DNA of 64,000 nucleotides from an uncultured Christensenellaceae bacterium (GTDB lineage Bacteria; Bacillota; Clostridia; Christensenellales; Borkfalkiaceae), in NCBI GenBank assembly GCA_910589015.1, contig CAJUSA010000012.1:8225-72224 (forward strand), given 5' to 3'. The notes beneath the pieces are model-generated. The model searched no databases. It saw nothing but the letters and a program-made list of their open reading frames with translations, and was not told the origin of the DNA. The position numbers were made by a program, and so were the translations under genes. Positions 31,045-41,191 of the stretch are shown one piece after another (position 1 is the stretch's first letter; each line of letters starts with the position of its first letter).

Positions 31045-31503
31045 GTGAAATGCAGAAGCTGCGGTAAACCCGCTAAAAAATATACGATCAGCCGCGGCGG
31101 CGCGGAAGTCGCCGTCGAACTGTGCGAAAAATGTTACCGCCGCCTGTACGGGAAGGAAAACCCGACGGCGGAACAGGAAAGCGGGTTGGAATGTTCCGCC
31201 TGCGGCACGACGTACGAGGATTTCAGGCGGACGGGTCTTGTGGGGTGCGCGGAATGTTACAACGCCTTCCGCAAAGAGATCACGACCATGCTCGGTTACA
31301 TACAGCACAGCGCGCGGCACGTCGGCAAGGTGCCCGAGGGCGCGGGGGAACGCTACGACGACTTGCGCAGCCTGATCGCGCAGGAAGATAAATTGCGGGA
31401 AGAACTCGATCTTGCCGAACGTGCGGGCGAGAAACAGAAAGCCGCCGAACTGCGGCAGCGGCTCGGCGCGGTGGCGCAAAAGCTGAGGAGGACCGATCTA
31501 TGA
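31045..31503 (+). CDS. mcsA: McsA, activator of the McsB arginine kinase
   Basis: 152 aa. Zinc-finger cysteines: CRSCG...CEKC (residues 3-6 and ~29-32) and CSACG...CAEC (~52-55 and ~70-73), then a C-terminal UVR-like coiled segment (~105-145, REELDLAERAGEKQKAAELR). McsA binds and activates McsB. The start is GTG at 31045 behind AAGGAG; no ATG fits. It overlaps mcsB by four bases. It heads the operon: no ctsR is found before it. Confidence 0.95.
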   Translation: MKCRSCGKPAKKYTISRGGAEVAVELCEKCYRRLYGKENPTAEQESGLECSACGTTYEDFRRTGLVGCAECYNAFRKEITTMLGYIQHSARHVGKVPEGAGERYDDLRSLIAQEDKLREELDLAERAGEKQKAAELRQRLGAVAQKLRRTDL

Positions 31504-32549
31504 GCGCTCTTGCGATCGATCACGAGTGCGTTGCGGTGTCCACGCGTGTGCGGCTTGCGCGCAACTTTTCCGATTATCCCTTTCCTTCGCGGCTCATCGG
31601 CGACAAGCATGCCGAAGAACAGTCGCGCGAGATCGTGCAGATCGTCTCGGGCGCGTTGGGCGCGCTCGACCGGTACGATCTTTACGAGATGAATACCATT
31701 TCCGACGAGGACGCGGCATATTTCGTTGAGCGTAACCTCATCAGCCGCGATTTATTGCGGCACCGCAAGATCGGCGCGGCTCTCATCGACGGCAGCCGCA
31801 GCAAGGCGGTCATGATCAACGAAGAAGATCATATCCGCGAACAGTGTTTTATTAAGGGGTTCGATCTGACGTGGGCGTATGAACAGCTTTCGGGGATCGA
31901 CGATCTGATTTCGGAAACCATACCGTTTGCCTACGACGAGCGGTTCGGCTATCTTACCGCCTGCCCCACAAATTTAGGGACGGGGTTGCGCGCCTCGGTC
32001 ATGGTATTCCTGCCCGCGATCGCGCGGCACAATCTGATGCCCGAAGTCGAACGCATCTTAAAGGGACTGGGACTTACCGTGCGCGGCTCGCTCGGCGAGG
32101 GCAGCGGCGCGGAAGGCGAAATGTACCAGATCAGCAACGAGGTAACGCTGGGCATGGAAGAGAGCGAGATCCTCGTGCGCGTGGAAAAGGCCGTGAAAAC
32201 CGTCTATAAAATCGAAATGTGCGAACGCGAATGTATGCTGGTCGAAAACGATATGCGCATTAAGGATTGCGCGATGCGCTCGTACGGCGTGCTGGCGAAC
32301 TGCTGTATGATCGGCGAAAAAGAGTTCGCGCGGCGCATGGCGGACGTGAAGCTGGGCGTTGCGCTCGGGTTTTTCGAATCGGCGTACGGCGAAGAGGCGA
32401 AACGCATGGCGGAACTCGACGAGCTTATCGTCGAAACGCGCCCCGCAAACCTCAACCGCATTAACGGCGCGCCGCTTTCGCAAAACGAACAGAGCGTTTG
32501 CCGCGCGAATTTAGCGCGGAAAAAAATTCAGAAACTGTTGTCTTTGTAA
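31500..32549 (+). CDS. mcsB: protein-arginine kinase McsB
   Basis: 349 aa guanido-kinase-fold enzyme that phosphorylates arginine residues, marking proteins for ClpC-ClpP. STRVRLARNFSDYPFP at the N terminus, HIREQCF, CPTNLGTGLRASVMVFLPAI (catalytic Cys in CPTNLGTG) and RGSLGEGSGAEGEMYQISNEVTLG match the family. Overlaps mcsA (ATGA) and lies 15 bp before clpC. Confidence 0.97.
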   Translation: MSALAIDHECVAVSTRVRLARNFSDYPFPSRLIGDKHAEEQSREIVQIVSGALGALDRYDLYEMNTISDEDAAYFVERNLISRDLLRHRKIGAALIDGSRSKAVMINEEDHIREQCFIKGFDLTWAYEQLSGIDDLISETIPFAYDERFGYLTACPTNLGTGLRASVMVFLPAIARHNLMPEVERILKGLGLTVRGSLGEGSGAEGEMYQISNEVTLGMEESEILVRVEKAVKTVYKIEMCERECMLVENDMRIKDCAMRSYGVLANCCMIGEKEFARRMADVKLGVALGFFESAYGEEAKRMAELDELIVETRPANLNRINGAPLSQNEQSVCRANLARKKIQKLLSL

Positions 32550-32564
32550 CATGCGGAGGGAAAT

Positions 32565-35027
<2,463 letters not shown>

Positions 35028-35032
35028 GAAAT

Positions 35033-35064
35033 AAGCGCCCTTCCTTGCGAAGAGCGCTTTTGTT
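35033..35064 (+). terminator. possible clpC terminator
   Basis: AAGCGC ... GCGCTT arms (35033-35038, 35054-35059) with a long loop and TTTGTTTAT after; weak. Confidence 0.45.
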
Positions 35065-35726
35065 TATAATTGCCAGTCGATCGGGGGAATGCCGTGCTGT
35101 TCTAAATAGGCGTTGGTTTTCGAAAAATGTCTGCAACCGAAAAAGCCGTTATAAGCCGAGAGGGGGGAGGGGTGCGCGCATTCCAAAATCAGATGCTTGC
35201 CGCGGTCGATGAGCGGCACCTTCTTGCGGGCGTTCCCGCCCCAGAGCAAGAACACGAGGTGTTCTTTTTCGCGGCTCAAAAGCTCGATCACGCTGTCGGT
35301 AAACCAACTCCAACCGCAATTCGCGTGCGAATTTGCCTGATGCGCCCGCACGGTGAGCGCGGTGTTCATGAGCAGGACGCCCTCGTGCGCCCATTTCGAT
35401 AAATCGCCGCTGTTCGGTTCGGTGCAGCCCAAATCCTCTTTGAGTTCCTTGAACATATTCACGAGCGAAGGCGGCTTCTGAATGCCGTCGGGCACCGAAA
35501 AGCACAGCCCGTGCGCCTGCCCTTCGTTATGATAGGGGTCTTGCCCCAGCAACACGACTTTTACTTTATCGTAAGGCGTATAACGGAAACAGTTGAAAAT
35601 ATCGTGCATATCGGGGTAGATCACACGCGAGGAATATTCGCTTTTCAAAAACGTGCGGATCTGTTGGTAGCGTTCATCCTCGAAGAGCGGGGCGAGAGGG
35701 GTTTTCCAGTCGTATAAATCAATCAT
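35064..35726 (-). CDS. ung: uracil-DNA glycosylase
   Basis: 220 aa family-1 UDG that excises uracil from DNA. Water-activating motif GQDPYHNEGQAHGLCFS with the catalytic Asp, and the leucine-loop motif HPSPLSAYNGFFGCRHF near residue 188. The start is ATG 35726, giving MIDLYDWK; a 43-residue upstream extension is not family-like. Last gene of the minus-strand unit, 16 bp after luxS, which overlaps mtnN. Confidence 0.96.
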   Translation of the reverse strand: MIDLYDWKTPLAPLFEDERYQQIRTFLKSEYSSRVIYPDMHDIFNCFRYTPYDKVKVVLLGQDPYHNEGQAHGLCFSVPDGIQKPPSLVNMFKELKEDLGCTEPNSGDLSKWAHEGVLLMNTALTVRAHQANSHANCGWSWFTDSVIELLSREKEHLVFLLWGGNARKKVPLIDRGKHLILECAHPSPLSAYNGFFGCRHFSKTNAYLEQHGIPPIDWQL

Positions 35727-35742
35727 TTTGCACCGTAGTATT

Positions 35743-36171
35743 TTATATTTTCGCCAGAATGCCGAGGTAAGAGCGCAATTCTCTTTTTGCGTCCTGCAGG
35801 TCGTGTTCGAGATAGTTGCCGCATTCCTCGCGTTTGCTGCCCGGTATTTCGTCAAGCGCGAGCGCGATGGCGATCGCCTCCGCGAGCAGTTCCTTCACGC
35901 GGTCGTACTCTAAATTGCGCGTTAAAAGATAGAACCCCGTGCGGCACCCCATCGGCCCGAAATAGACGATATTGTCTTTCTCGGCGCTGTTTCTGAGCAC
36001 GGTCGCCAAAAGATGTTCGATGGTGTGCAGCGCTTTGGGCGAGATATAATCGCCTGCGTTCGGTTTTTTGAAACGCAGATCGAAGGTTGCAATGCCGTGT
36101 GCGTCGGTCTGCATATGCAAGCCGACGGCAAGCTTGTCGTGATCTTTCTGAAACGAGGGGATTTTTTCCAT
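35743..36171 (-). CDS. luxS: S-ribosylhomocysteine lyase LuxS
   Basis: 142 aa Fe-dependent enzyme that splits S-ribosylhomocysteine into homocysteine and DPD, the AI-2 precursor. HTIEHLLATVLRN carries the metal-binding HxxEH (residues ~49-53), the active-site Cys is in GPMGCRTGFYL, and the third ligand His is in ECGNYLEHDLQDAK. Shares one base with the mtnN stop (TGATG), so it is translationally coupled to the enzyme that makes its substrate. Confidence 0.97.
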   Translation of the reverse strand: MEKIPSFQKDHDKLAVGLHMQTDAHGIATFDLRFKKPNAGDYISPKALHTIEHLLATVLRNSAEKDNIVYFGPMGCRTGFYLLTRNLEYDRVKELLAEAIAIALALDEIPGSKREECGNYLEHDLQDAKRELRSYLGILAKI

Positions 36172-36824
36172 CAGATCGCCTCGATGATTTCGCGCATATG
36201 CGCTTTGAGGTTGACGAGCGCGTATTTCAGATTTTTCTTGAATTGCTCGGTCGTGCTGCCCGTGCCGTAGACGTCGGAAATGCCTTTCACGCTGATGCAC
36301 GGCACGCCCGCATATTTGCAGACCTGCGCAATCGCGCCGCATTCCATTTCGCGGATATCGCAGCCGAGTTCCAAAAGCAGAGCGTGGTCGGTCGGACTGT
36401 CGTTAAAACGGTCGCCCGTGCCGAGCGCGCGGCGGGGGAAATCGAGCTTAGCGGGAACGGTGAGCGGCAGAAAATTTTCTTCTTCGTTCGGTAACGTGCC
36501 GACGGTTTTGCCCGAGAGCTGAACAAGGTCAAAATCGTACTGTACGACCTTGTCGATGGTATACAGTTCGGTCACTTCAGTATTGTTATGCAGACCGCCC
36601 GCCACGCCGAAGTTGAGAACGGTATCCGCACCCTTCGAAATCACGGCGCACGCGCCCGCGGCGGCGTTAACCTTGCCTTCGCCGCAGATGACGAGTACGA
36701 CGTCTTTTCCGAACGCCTTGCCCTCGTAAACGGCTTTGCCGTATAAAGACGAAATGTTTTCGATTTCCATGCTTTCGAGCAAGGTTTCCGCCTCGCTTTC
36801 CATTGCAATTACGCAACCTATCAT
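36171..36824 (-). CDS. mtnN: 5'-methylthioadenosine/S-adenosylhomocysteine nucleosidase
   Basis: 217 aa. MIGCVIAMESEAETLL at the N terminus, GVAGG and EMECGAIAQVC with the substrate Glu, then ISDVYGTGSTTEQF carrying the catalytic Asp. It cleaves adenine from SAH and MTA, producing the LuxS substrate. With luxS and ung it is on the minus strand; the membrane-protein gene 3 bp upstream shares the promoter at 37602-37630. Confidence 0.96.
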   Translation of the reverse strand: MIGCVIAMESEAETLLESMEIENISSLYGKAVYEGKAFGKDVVLVICGEGKVNAAAGACAVISKGADTVLNFGVAGGLHNNTEVTELYTIDKVVQYDFDLVQLSGKTVGTLPNEEENFLPLTVPAKLDFPRRALGTGDRFNDSPTDHALLLELGCDIREMECGAIAQVCKYAGVPCISVKGISDVYGTGSTTEQFKKNLKYALVNLKAHMREIIEAI

Positions 36825-36827
36825 ATG

Positions 36828-37568
36828 TTACTCCTTGTTTTGTTGTAATTTTTCGGTTTCGGTCTGATCGATCAGGGCGAGATTTCCTTGCGTGGAAGCG
36901 ACGACCTGCGTTCCTTTTTCATAAAATTGCCGTCCCGCGGTCGTATATTCCGCACCGTCGATTTCGATTACGGTGATAAAAACTCTTTCGTTTTCCTGTT
37001 TTTCTTCTTCGGAAGACGCCGTGCAACTTATTACGGTGCCCACGCGGTCGGGTTGATCTTCGCCTTTTATGGAATAATCGCTCTTTTTTACGTCTTTCAT
37101 GATAAAACACAAAAATTTGATGATCGCCGTCAGCGTGAGGGAAAAGATCGAAACCCCGAACACACAGAGCAAGACGAACGCCGCGGGATACCAATGCGCG
37201 GACAGCAAACCGATCCCGCCGAACAAACAGCTTATCACCGTAATTTGCACGAACATGCTTACGAGCACGACGTTCTTTTGCTTGATTTTGCCGCTTAAAA
37301 TACTGCCGCCGAAGAGGTAGGTCGCCGCGCCGTCACGGTCATGGGGGTTTAACTCTTCGCTTTCCTTCGCGCCCGCATTCTTCGCTCTTTTATAGGCGAG
37401 AATACTGTTTACAAGGATCGCGGCGAGCAGTACGAGGTAAATTCCGCCGAACAGCACGGCGATCCCGCAGCGTTCCATGACGAGATTTTCGTTCAGCGCG
37501 CCCGCGTAGCTCAAAGTAATGCCTGCCGCGACTGTAAGTATGAACAAGAAGATCCATAATTTTTTCAT
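36828..37568 (-). CDS. hypothetical membrane protein, 246 aa
   Basis: ATG 37568 (MKKLWIFLF). Four predicted helices: ~3-22, 32-52, ~96-125 and ~130-152. Then a C-terminal cytoplasmic domain of about 80 residues (VGTVISCTASSEEEKQENERVFITVIEIDGAEYTTAGRQFYEKGTQVVASTQ) that resembles the C-terminal domain of the 222-aa protein at 40492 (VLSCELMF...YHATVDVAGKQVKCTCFRPYETGQSVVIL). The two are probably distant paralogues with a DUF3592-like OB/beta-barrel domain. Function unknown. First gene of the mtnN-luxS-ung unit. Confidence 0.65.
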   Translation of the reverse strand: MKKLWIFLFILTVAAGITLSYAGALNENLVMERCGIAVLFGGIYLVLLAAILVNSILAYKRAKNAGAKESEELNPHDRDGAATYLFGGSILSGKIKQKNVVLVSMFVQITVISCLFGGIGLLSAHWYPAAFVLLCVFGVSIFSLTLTAIIKFLCFIMKDVKKSDYSIKGEDQPDRVGTVISCTASSEEEKQENERVFITVIEIDGAEYTTAGRQFYEKGTQVVASTQGNLALIDQTETEKLQQNKE

Positions 37569-37601
37569 AAATCGATCCCAGGGATGATACGCTACACGGT
37601 T

Positions 37602-37630
37602 ATTATAACAAATTTTTTGCAAATAGGCAA
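37602..37630 (-). promoter_or_regulatory. promoter of the membrane protein-mtnN-luxS-ung unit
   Basis: Minus strand TTGCCT (37630-37625), 17-bp spacer, TATAAT (37607-37602), about 35 nt before the first ATG. Confidence 0.75.
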
Positions 37631-37634
37631 GTAA

Positions 37635-37661
37635 GCGCGGGACGGATTTTCCGTCCCGCGC
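37635..37661. terminator. GC-rich hairpin
   Basis: GCGCGGGACGGA / TCCGTCCCGCGC with a TTT loop lies between the P-loop kinase gene and the next promoter. It lacks a clear U tract, so termination is likely but not certain. Confidence 0.6.
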
Positions 37662-37676
37662 CCTTCGTTTGCAAAA

Positions 37677-38195
37677 TTATAGGTGTTTTCGGATCCATTC
37701 ATCGATTTTTTGCGCCGTTTCCGCAGGGGAAAGGGTTGTGTTGTCGATGATCGCCATGTTCGGTTCGGTCTTGTCGGCATGCGTTTTCAGCCACTCGTTA
37801 AACGTGACGGAAGAGTCGATCCAGCGTTCGTCGGTGATGCCGCGCCCCGTTTCCATGCGGCGGCGCAGTTCGTTTCCGTCGCACGTTACGGCAAAGTATC
37901 GGATGTCCGAAAAGAGTTCGCGTTCGGGTTGGTGCTCGAACTGTTCGGGAATACCGCATCCGCACAGCACGACGGGTTTGCCGATCTGCATCACGTTTGC
38001 CGCCATGCGCATCCACAGGCGGCGGTAGGCGCAGTAATTGTCGGCAGGGGTATCGAAGATCGTGTGCCAGAGCAAATCGCTTTCCAAAACGATATAGTCG
38101 CTCTCGGCTTGAAAGAGTATTTCGCAAGCGGTCGATTTGCCCACGCCAGACGCGCCCGTGACAATATATAAAGGTAATTTTTTATTGGGATTCAT
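37677..38195 (-). CDS. P-loop nucleotide kinase-like protein
   Basis: 172 aa starting at ATG 38195. Walker A GASGVGKST (residues ~12-20), DFQ-type core with ESDLLWHTIF, CDGNELRRRM and IDNTTLSPAETAQKIDEWI as the lid and C-terminal parts. This is the AAA_33/AAA_18-type small kinase fold that phosphorylates metabolites or nucleosides; substrate unknown. AGAGGAAA precedes the start. A hairpin with U tract lies in the 5' leader, see 38214. Confidence 0.8.
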   Translation of the reverse strand: MNPNKKLPLYIVTGASGVGKSTACEILFQAESDYIVLESDLLWHTIFDTPADNYCAYRRLWMRMAANVMQIGKPVVLCGCGIPEQFEHQPERELFSDIRYFAVTCDGNELRRRMETGRGITDERWIDSSVTFNEWLKTHADKTEPNMAIIDNTTLSPAETAQKIDEWIRKHL

Positions 38196-38213
38196 CGTTT
38201 TTCCTCTTATAAA

Positions 38214-38248
38214 CTTAAAAATAAAACGCTCGGGTACGATCCCGAGCG
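38214..38248 (-). terminator. hairpin with U tract ahead of the P-loop gene
   Basis: Minus strand CGCTCGGG / CCCGAGCG with 6-nt loop then TTTTATTTTT. Being between promoter 38381 and the P-loop ATG it may act as an attenuator. Confidence 0.6.
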
Positions 38249-38272
38249 GCGAATGAATTGATTGCATAAAAT

Positions 38273-38344
38273 TTACGCGGCAAAAAACATGTTCGTTTCC
38301 GATCGGGTTTTATAAAACTGATAACGGGTCGTAAAAATGGACAT
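38273..38344 (-). CDS. possible leaderless micro-ORF, 23 codons
   Basis: ATG at 38344 begins 8 nt after a TAAACT -10 element on the minus strand and the frame ends with TAA at 38275, just before the hairpin at 38214-38248. The product would be MSIFTTRYQFYKTRSE and a few more residues. No Shine-Dalgarno. It could be a leader peptide for the P-loop gene or a chance frame; support is positional only. Confidence 0.2.
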   Translation of the reverse strand: MSIFTTRYQFYKTRSETNMFFAA

Positions 38345-38352
38345 CTTCATGC

Positions 38353-38381
38353 AGTTTAACACGGTTTTGCGCAATTGTCAA
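38353..38381 (-). promoter_or_regulatory. promoter reading toward the P-loop gene
   Basis: Minus strand TTGACA (38381-38376), 17-bp spacer, TAAACT (38358-38353). It overlaps the oppositely oriented promoter at 38367-38395. Confidence 0.7.
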
Positions 38382-38395
38382 GATATCCGTATAAA
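38367..38395 (+). promoter_or_regulatory. promoter of the ferritin-like protein
   Basis: TTGCGC (38367-38372), 17-bp spacer, TATAAA (38390-38395), 40 nt before ATG 38435. Confidence 0.6.
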
Positions 38396-38434
38396 ATTTT
38401 TTGGGTTGGAAATAAATTCTGCAAAGGAGGATTT

Positions 38435-39682
38435 ATGAATCCGTTTGAATTAACGCCGCAAAAAGCGGACAAGATTTTTACTTCGTGGAATAAAGTGCTC
38501 GTGAAACCTTACGACAAGAACACCGTCGATCCTTATACGCGTTTGAGGGTTATCCTGATGTCGGGCACCGAATTCGAATCGGTGCGCCTGACCCATGCGT
38601 TCTCGCGCCATTGCCCCAACAACGAGGTGCGCCGCCGCCTTGCCGTTATGCGCAGAGGGGAACAGATCCAGCAAAAACGCGTCGCGGGGCTCAAACCCGC
38701 CGACGAAACCATTCTCGAGCATACCATCGGTTACGAACAGCTTGCCGTCGATCTGACCGCGAACCTCGCGATCTCGGAAAAAAATTCTTATGTGAAAAAA
38801 CAGCTCGATTTCGCGTTGTTGGAAGATTTCGACCACCTGTACCGCTATGCCGATTTAATGGAACTCGAAAAGAGCGGCGATCCGCAAAAGCTTGTGGGAA
38901 ACTACACCGAAATTATGCCCGGTCGCCCCACGGTCGCCGAATACCGTCATCCGTTCGACGACGTGGATTTTTATCTGAACGGCTATTTGAACGACCTCAA
39001 AACCAAGCTCAACGTCAACATTATCACGGCGGCGGAACAGCAGACCATGAATTTTTATATGAACGTGGGCAATTTGTATATCACGCCGCTCGGCAGAAAG
39101 CTCTATAACGAGATCGCCATGATCGAGGAACAGCACGTTACGGGTTACGGCAGCCTCAAAGATCCCTGCATGAGCTGGTGGGAAAATCTTTTGATGAACG
39201 AATATACCGAGTGTTATTTGTATTATTCGTGCTACGAGGACGAAAAAGACGAGCGCATCAAGGCGATTTGGGAAATGCACTTCGAAGAAGAAGTTGCGCA
39301 TCTGCACGAGGCGGCGCGCCTGTTGCAGACTTACGAAGGCAAGGTGTGGCAGCAGTGCTTCCCGAGCGGCGCGGAATTCCCCGAACTGTTGAAATTCCGC
39401 TCGCAGAAGGAATATATCCGCGAGGTATTGAAGAGCGTACGCTTGACGGGCGTGGAAGAGGGGTGGGAAGAACTCGACAAGGTGCCCGAAACCTTCCGCT
39501 ATTTCGGATACAATGCGAAAATCAACGGCAATATCCAAACGGTGGGCACGCACAGCGTCATCGAACGCACGATCAAAGAGCTCGGCAGCGATTGGCGCAA
39601 GCAGGATAAGGATCACCCGATCAAGGCGCTTGCCGACCGCAAAAAAGATAATACCGACGTCGGCAGAGTCAAAGGAAAATAA
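38435..39682 (+). CDS. ferritin-like diiron-domain protein, 415 aa
   Basis: GGAGG before ATG 38435. Seen: several E/H helix motifs: HTIGYEQLAVDLTANLA (~95), LEDFDHLYRY (~130), MIEEQHVTGY with ExxH (~245) and MHFEEEVAHLHEAARLL with a second ExxH (~290). The mixture fits a ferritin-like four-helix bundle diiron centre, possibly two fused bundles, rather than rubrerythrin. The N-terminal ~90 residues and the C-terminal ~120 are not recognised. No signal peptide. Likely an oxidase, oxygenase or iron handling protein of an anaerobe; substrate unknown. Confidence 0.7.
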   Translation: MNPFELTPQKADKIFTSWNKVLVKPYDKNTVDPYTRLRVILMSGTEFESVRLTHAFSRHCPNNEVRRRLAVMRRGEQIQQKRVAGLKPADETILEHTIGYEQLAVDLTANLAISEKNSYVKKQLDFALLEDFDHLYRYADLMELEKSGDPQKLVGNYTEIMPGRPTVAEYRHPFDDVDFYLNGYLNDLKTKLNVNIITAAEQQTMNFYMNVGNLYITPLGRKLYNEIAMIEEQHVTGYGSLKDPCMSWWENLLMNEYTECYLYYSCYEDEKDERIKAIWEMHFEEEVAHLHEAARLLQTYEGKVWQQCFPSGAEFPELLKFRSQKEYIREVLKSVRLTGVEEGWEELDKVPETFRYFGYNAKINGNIQTVGTHSVIERTIKELGSDWRKQDKDHPIKALADRKKDNTDVGRVKGK

Positions 39683-39749
39683 ATAAGCAGATGGGCGCGG
39701 GATATTTCGACTGCGCGCCTTCGGCGCTTCGCTCAATATGACAAGGGAC

Positions 39750-39910
39750 GCGCCGAGAGATACTGCGCTTAATATGACAATAAGGTGCGCCGAGAGATAC
39801 TGCGTTTAATATGACAATAAGGTGCGCCGAGAGATACTGCGCTTAATATGACAATAAGGTGCGCCGAGAGTCGCTGCGCTTAATATGACAATGTGGTGCG
39901 CTAAGAGATA
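39750..39910. repeat. 37-bp tandem repeat, four copies plus a partial fifth
   Basis: The unit begins GCGCCGAGAGATACTGCG and ends in AATATGACAATAAGGT; it starts at 39750, 39787, 39824, 39861 and 39898, exactly 37 bp apart, with few substitutions. It ends with a diverged partial unit and then a REP-like element (39924-39950). No gene is seen in 39683-40008. Confidence 0.93.
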
Positions 39911-39923
39911 AGAATAATTCCCT

Positions 39924-39950
39924 TGTCATTCCGAGCGCAGTCGAGGAATC
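39924..39950. repeat. REP-like repeat
   Basis: TGTCATTCCGAGCGCAGTCG followed by AGGAATC, in the same orientation as the copy at 4177. Confidence 0.85.
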
Positions 39951-39977
39951 TTTTTTCAAAACATTCCAAAACAGGAC

Positions 39978-40004
39978 AAAGGGCGGATTTCAATCCGCCC
40001 TTTT
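39978..40004 (+). terminator. terminator
   Basis: AAAGGGCGGATT / AATCCGCCCTTTT stem with a short TC loop. Confidence 0.75.
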
Positions 40005-40008
40005 CAAC

Positions 40009-40037
40009 TTGCTTTTTTCGTCGGAATATGCTATATT
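40009..40037 (+). promoter_or_regulatory. promoter of the C_GCAxxG_C_C gene
   Basis: TTGCTT (40009-40014), 17-bp spacer, TATATT (40032-40037). Confidence 0.65.
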
Positions 40038-40054
40038 GAATGAGAGGTGAAACA

Positions 40055-40495
40055 ATGGAACGGGCACAACAGGCAAAACAGAATTTTCTCAACGGTCTGA
40101 ACTGCGCGCAGGCGGTCATGCTCGCGTTTTCCGACAAACTGAACGCGGACGAGAACACGCTCAAAGCGGTGGGGCTGCCCATGGGCGCGGGCATGGGGCG
40201 GCTGCGGCTGACCTGCGGCGCCGTTTCGGGCGCGGCGATGACGCTCGGATTGCTCTATCCCGAAAAAAGCAAAGCCGAAATGTATGCGCTCGTGCAGGAA
40301 TTCATCAAACGGTTCAAAGAGAAAAACGGCAGCGTGATCTGCGGCGAATTGCTGACGGGTGCGCACATAAAAGCCGATACCTCGCCGAATCCCGAGGCGC
40401 GTACCCCCGAATATTACAAAAAACGCCCGTGTCCCGATCTTATCTACGACGCGGCGGCGATCCTCGAAGAGATGACGGGCGGAGGACAATCGTGA
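40055..40495 (+). CDS. C_GCAxxG_C_C family redox protein
   Basis: 146 aa. The pattern NCAQAVMLAF, GAGMG, then CGAVSGAAMTLGLL with further conserved Cys (CGELL; PCPDLI) is diagnostic of the C_GCAxxG_C_C family, probable redox-active or metal-binding proteins of anaerobes. Signal peptide absent. Start ATG 40055 has AGAGGTGA ahead. Its stop overlaps the GTG of the next gene (GTGA). Confidence 0.88.
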   Translation: MERAQQAKQNFLNGLNCAQAVMLAFSDKLNADENTLKAVGLPMGAGMGRLRLTCGAVSGAAMTLGLLYPEKSKAEMYALVQEFIKRFKEKNGSVICGELLTGAHIKADTSPNPEARTPEYYKKRPCPDLIYDAAAILEEMTGGGQS

Positions 40496-41160
40496 AACGC
40501 AAGCTAACGGGCATCTGCTGTTTATTGATTCTTTTCGGCGGAATTGCCTTGCTCATAGCAGGCATCGTCGTCGGGAACACCTCTCTGCTCTTTGCGGGGA
40601 TCGGCATAACGTTCGGCGGCGGGTTCGTCTGCGCGGTCGTCGCGTTTATCCTCAAATGCCTGCGCGTGCACGACCGTCGGAAAGATCCTGCGGTGGAAGA
40701 AGACTATGTTCCCGAGGACGAACGCATGATGGCGGCGGTGGCGGATAACTGGAATCTTTCCTCCCACGGCGATAAAATCAAGGGTATTCTATTTGTCGGT
40801 TGTTTTATTGCAAGTTGCGTGCTCTTCGTCGTGTTTTCCGCGATCGGAAAAATGACGTGGGCGTTTGTATCGTGGGGCTGCGGCATGGGCATGATGCTCG
40901 TTGCGTTTGCGGTCGTAAAAATAAAAGAGCGTTTTTCATCGAAGTGCATGACGGACGGCCGCTTTTTTGAAACCGAGGCAACCGTGCTTTCGTGCGAGCT
41001 TATGTTTGAAGATCGGGCAAAGGGCAGGAGCATGTATCATGCGACGGTCGACGTCGCGGGCAAACAGGTAAAATGTACTTGTTTCCGCCCGTATGAAACG
41101 GGGCAGAGCGTGGTGATTTTGCACGATAAGAAGACTGATTATACCATGATCAAAGAATAA
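40492..41160 (+). CDS. hypothetical membrane protein, 222 aa
   Basis: GTG start at 40492 behind GGAGGAC, overlapping the previous stop. Helices at ~7-28, 32-54, ~100-122 and ~125-145; a charged linker (RRKDPAVEEDYVPEDERM) lies between the pairs. The C-terminal ~75 residues (TEATVLSCELMF...YHATVDVAGKQVKCTCFRPYETGQSVVIL) look like the small beta domain found at the end of the 246-aa membrane protein at 36828. Paralogues are inferred from the motif alone. Function unknown. Confidence 0.65.
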   Translation: MKRKLTGICCLLILFGGIALLIAGIVVGNTSLLFAGIGITFGGGFVCAVVAFILKCLRVHDRRKDPAVEEDYVPEDERMMAAVADNWNLSSHGDKIKGILFVGCFIASCVLFVVFSAIGKMTWAFVSWGCGMGMMLVAFAVVKIKERFSSKCMTDGRFFETEATVLSCELMFEDRAKGRSMYHATVDVAGKQVKCTCFRPYETGQSVVILHDKKTDYTMIKE

Positions 41161-41163
41161 GAA

Positions 41164-41187
41164 AACGCGGCGCATATGCGCCGCGTT
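41164..41187. terminator. bidirectional palindrome/terminator
   Basis: AACGCGGCGCATATGCGCCG ending in CGTT is a perfect palindrome between the stop codons of convergent genes; U tracts are short. Confidence 0.6.
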
Positions 41188-41191
41188 GCAT

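Noticed and set aside
39750..39910. CRISPR-like array
   Set aside because: Units are contiguous with no unique spacers and there is no palindromic repeat core or cas gene.
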